Source: Syntrophus gentianae (GTDB lineage: Bacteria > Desulfobacterota > Syntrophia > Syntrophales > Syntrophaceae). From it: a DNA stretch of 43,643 bases. The stretch is from the NCBI RefSeq assembly GCF_900109885.1, contig NZ_FOBS01000027.1, forward strand, positions 1 to 43,643, written 5' to 3'. Positions 43,091 through 43,643 of the stretch are shown piece after piece. A program made the position numbers and the translations under genes. Below the pieces are notes generated by a model. The model did no database searches. It saw nothing but the letters and a program-made list of their open reading frames with translations, and had not been told where the DNA came from. Every line of letters begins with the position of its first letter. Position 1 is the first letter of the stretch.

Positions 43091-43252
43091 ATGGATTGGG
43101 TAACGAAAGAAACCCGCCACTATTCTGGTCCTTCAGGCACCGGGATCCGCGAAACATCAGCCGTTCCCATTCCCGCCGCCTTCTGGCTCCTGGCTTCCGG
43201 CCTTGTGGGATTGGTTGGGATGCGCAGGCGGATTGAAGCAAAGCTCGGTTAA
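43091..43252 (+). pseudogene. Orphan PEP-CTERM sorting-signal remnant
   Basis: The frame ends with AVPIPAAFWLLASGLVGL, then VGMRRR and a short basic tail. This is the pattern of a PEP-CTERM/exosortase signal: a VPxPAA motif, hydrophobic helix with GSGL-like centre, and a positive cluster. The upstream part is only about 20 residues from an ATG without a proper ribosome-binding site, so it is probably the 3' end of a truncated surface-protein gene. Confidence 0.55.
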
Positions 43253-43410
43253 ATCTTTATTCTTCATCGTTTTCCAAAAGCCCGGAGATGCAAATGAGAG
43301 CGGCCACAAAAAGTGAGGGAAAGACGGACAGGCAAATTGATGGAATACGACATCACCGACACTCCAGGGCGCCAAGCGACGCCCCGGAGCATGAAGTTGG
43401 TAAGATTGAA

Positions 43411-43643
43411 TCACAGAGATTTGGCAGGCTGTTGTGATTTGGAGCGGTGCGGTTTTGAGGCTGTTGGGGTGAACAATTCAAGGAAGAGTGATTCGTCGAG
43501 TCTGGTCAAGTTTCGTTCAGCGGCGGTGTCCAGCAATTCCGCAGCCATCTGGTTGAGGACACGCAGATTATTCAGAGAATGAGCGGCAAGGGTTCGGATC
43601 AGTTCCTGAGTCATCAGTTGGGGGTTTCCGGCCTGCTCCAGGG
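43411..43643 (-). CDS. ExeA/TniB-like transposon AAA ATPase, C-terminal part (truncated by window edge)
   Basis: Read from the window edge, the frame gives LEQAGNPQLMTQELIRTLA then AAELLDTAAERNL and LDESLFLELF. This is the typical C terminus of the ExeA/TniB-type AAA ATPases encoded beside transposases. The catalytic part lies outside the window. The ATG at 43614 is internal, since the frame continues upstream. Confidence 0.65.
   Translation of the reverse strand, partial: LEQAGNPQLMTQELIRTLAAHSLNNLRVLNQMAAELLDTAAERNLTRLDESLFLELFTPTASKPHRSKSQQPAKSL

Noticed and set aside
1-43643. CRISPR array or rRNA genes
   Set aside because: No regularly spaced direct repeats and no rRNA-like stretch were seen.

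Overview
The window reads as chromosomal DNA of a Deltaproteobacterium/Desulfobacterota member, most likely a Syntrophus-like organism. This is inferred from gene order (rpmF-acpP-fabF-rpiB-glyA-dCMP deaminase-nrdR-ribE-ribBA-ribH-nusB-leuS-lptE-rpsT), protein style, moderate GC and the BbsAB-like thiolase pair; it was not checked by database search. Both edges lie in mobile DNA: an IS3-family element on the left, inserted beside a decayed serine resolvase, and a transposon-type AAA ATPase truncated by the right edge.

Region 1 (1-3.4 kb): IS3 orfA/orfB with an A9 slippage site, a resolvase remnant, a small zinc-ribbon protein with its own sigma-70 promoter, and a secreted thioredoxin/VKOR fusion for disulfide formation. 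Region 2 (3.5-17.8 kb) is the most interesting part. A membrane histidine kinase and an NtrC-family sigma-54 activator run leftward. Divergent from them is a run of fourteen closely packed genes behind a -24/-12 sigma-54 promoter and a possible upstream activator site. These encode acyltransferase, acyl-CoA dehydrogenase, ketosynthase III, FabA-type dehydratase, ketoreductase, FabZ-type dehydratase, ketosynthase II, an atypical acyl carrier protein, a lysophospholipid-acyltransferase-like enzyme and a phosphopantetheinyl transferase. They continue into an MCE/Mla-type lipid transport set: MlaE permease, a degenerate ATPase-like protein without Walker A and with an altered signature and Walker B, MlaD and a lipoprotein. 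I read this as a self-contained, regulated system that makes an unusual acyl chain and moves the lipid across the envelope; its product is unknown.

Region 3 (17.7-26.2 kb, minus strand): pdxS-pdxT (PLP synthase), hisH-hisF, a thiolase/DUF35 pair with a terminator and a nested inverted repeat, then clpS-clpA-aat, a compact N-degron module. Region 4 (26.6-39.2 kb): rpsT on the plus strand, then a long minus-strand housekeeping block from yceD-rpmF-acpP-fabF through glyA, nrdR and the riboflavin genes to leuS-lptE. The usual plsX-fabH-fabD-fabG genes are absent between rpmF and acpP, and ribD is absent between nrdR and ribE.

Region 5 (39.3-43.6 kb): divergent promoters, gltX, a decayed tRNA (probably tRNA-Gln) directly before an intact tRNA-Glu(CTC) and a strong terminator. 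Then comes an accessory tail: a nitrilase-superfamily protein of unknown role, a small acidic ORF, an orphan PEP-CTERM sorting tail and the truncated transposon ATPase. No CRISPR array or rRNA was seen.
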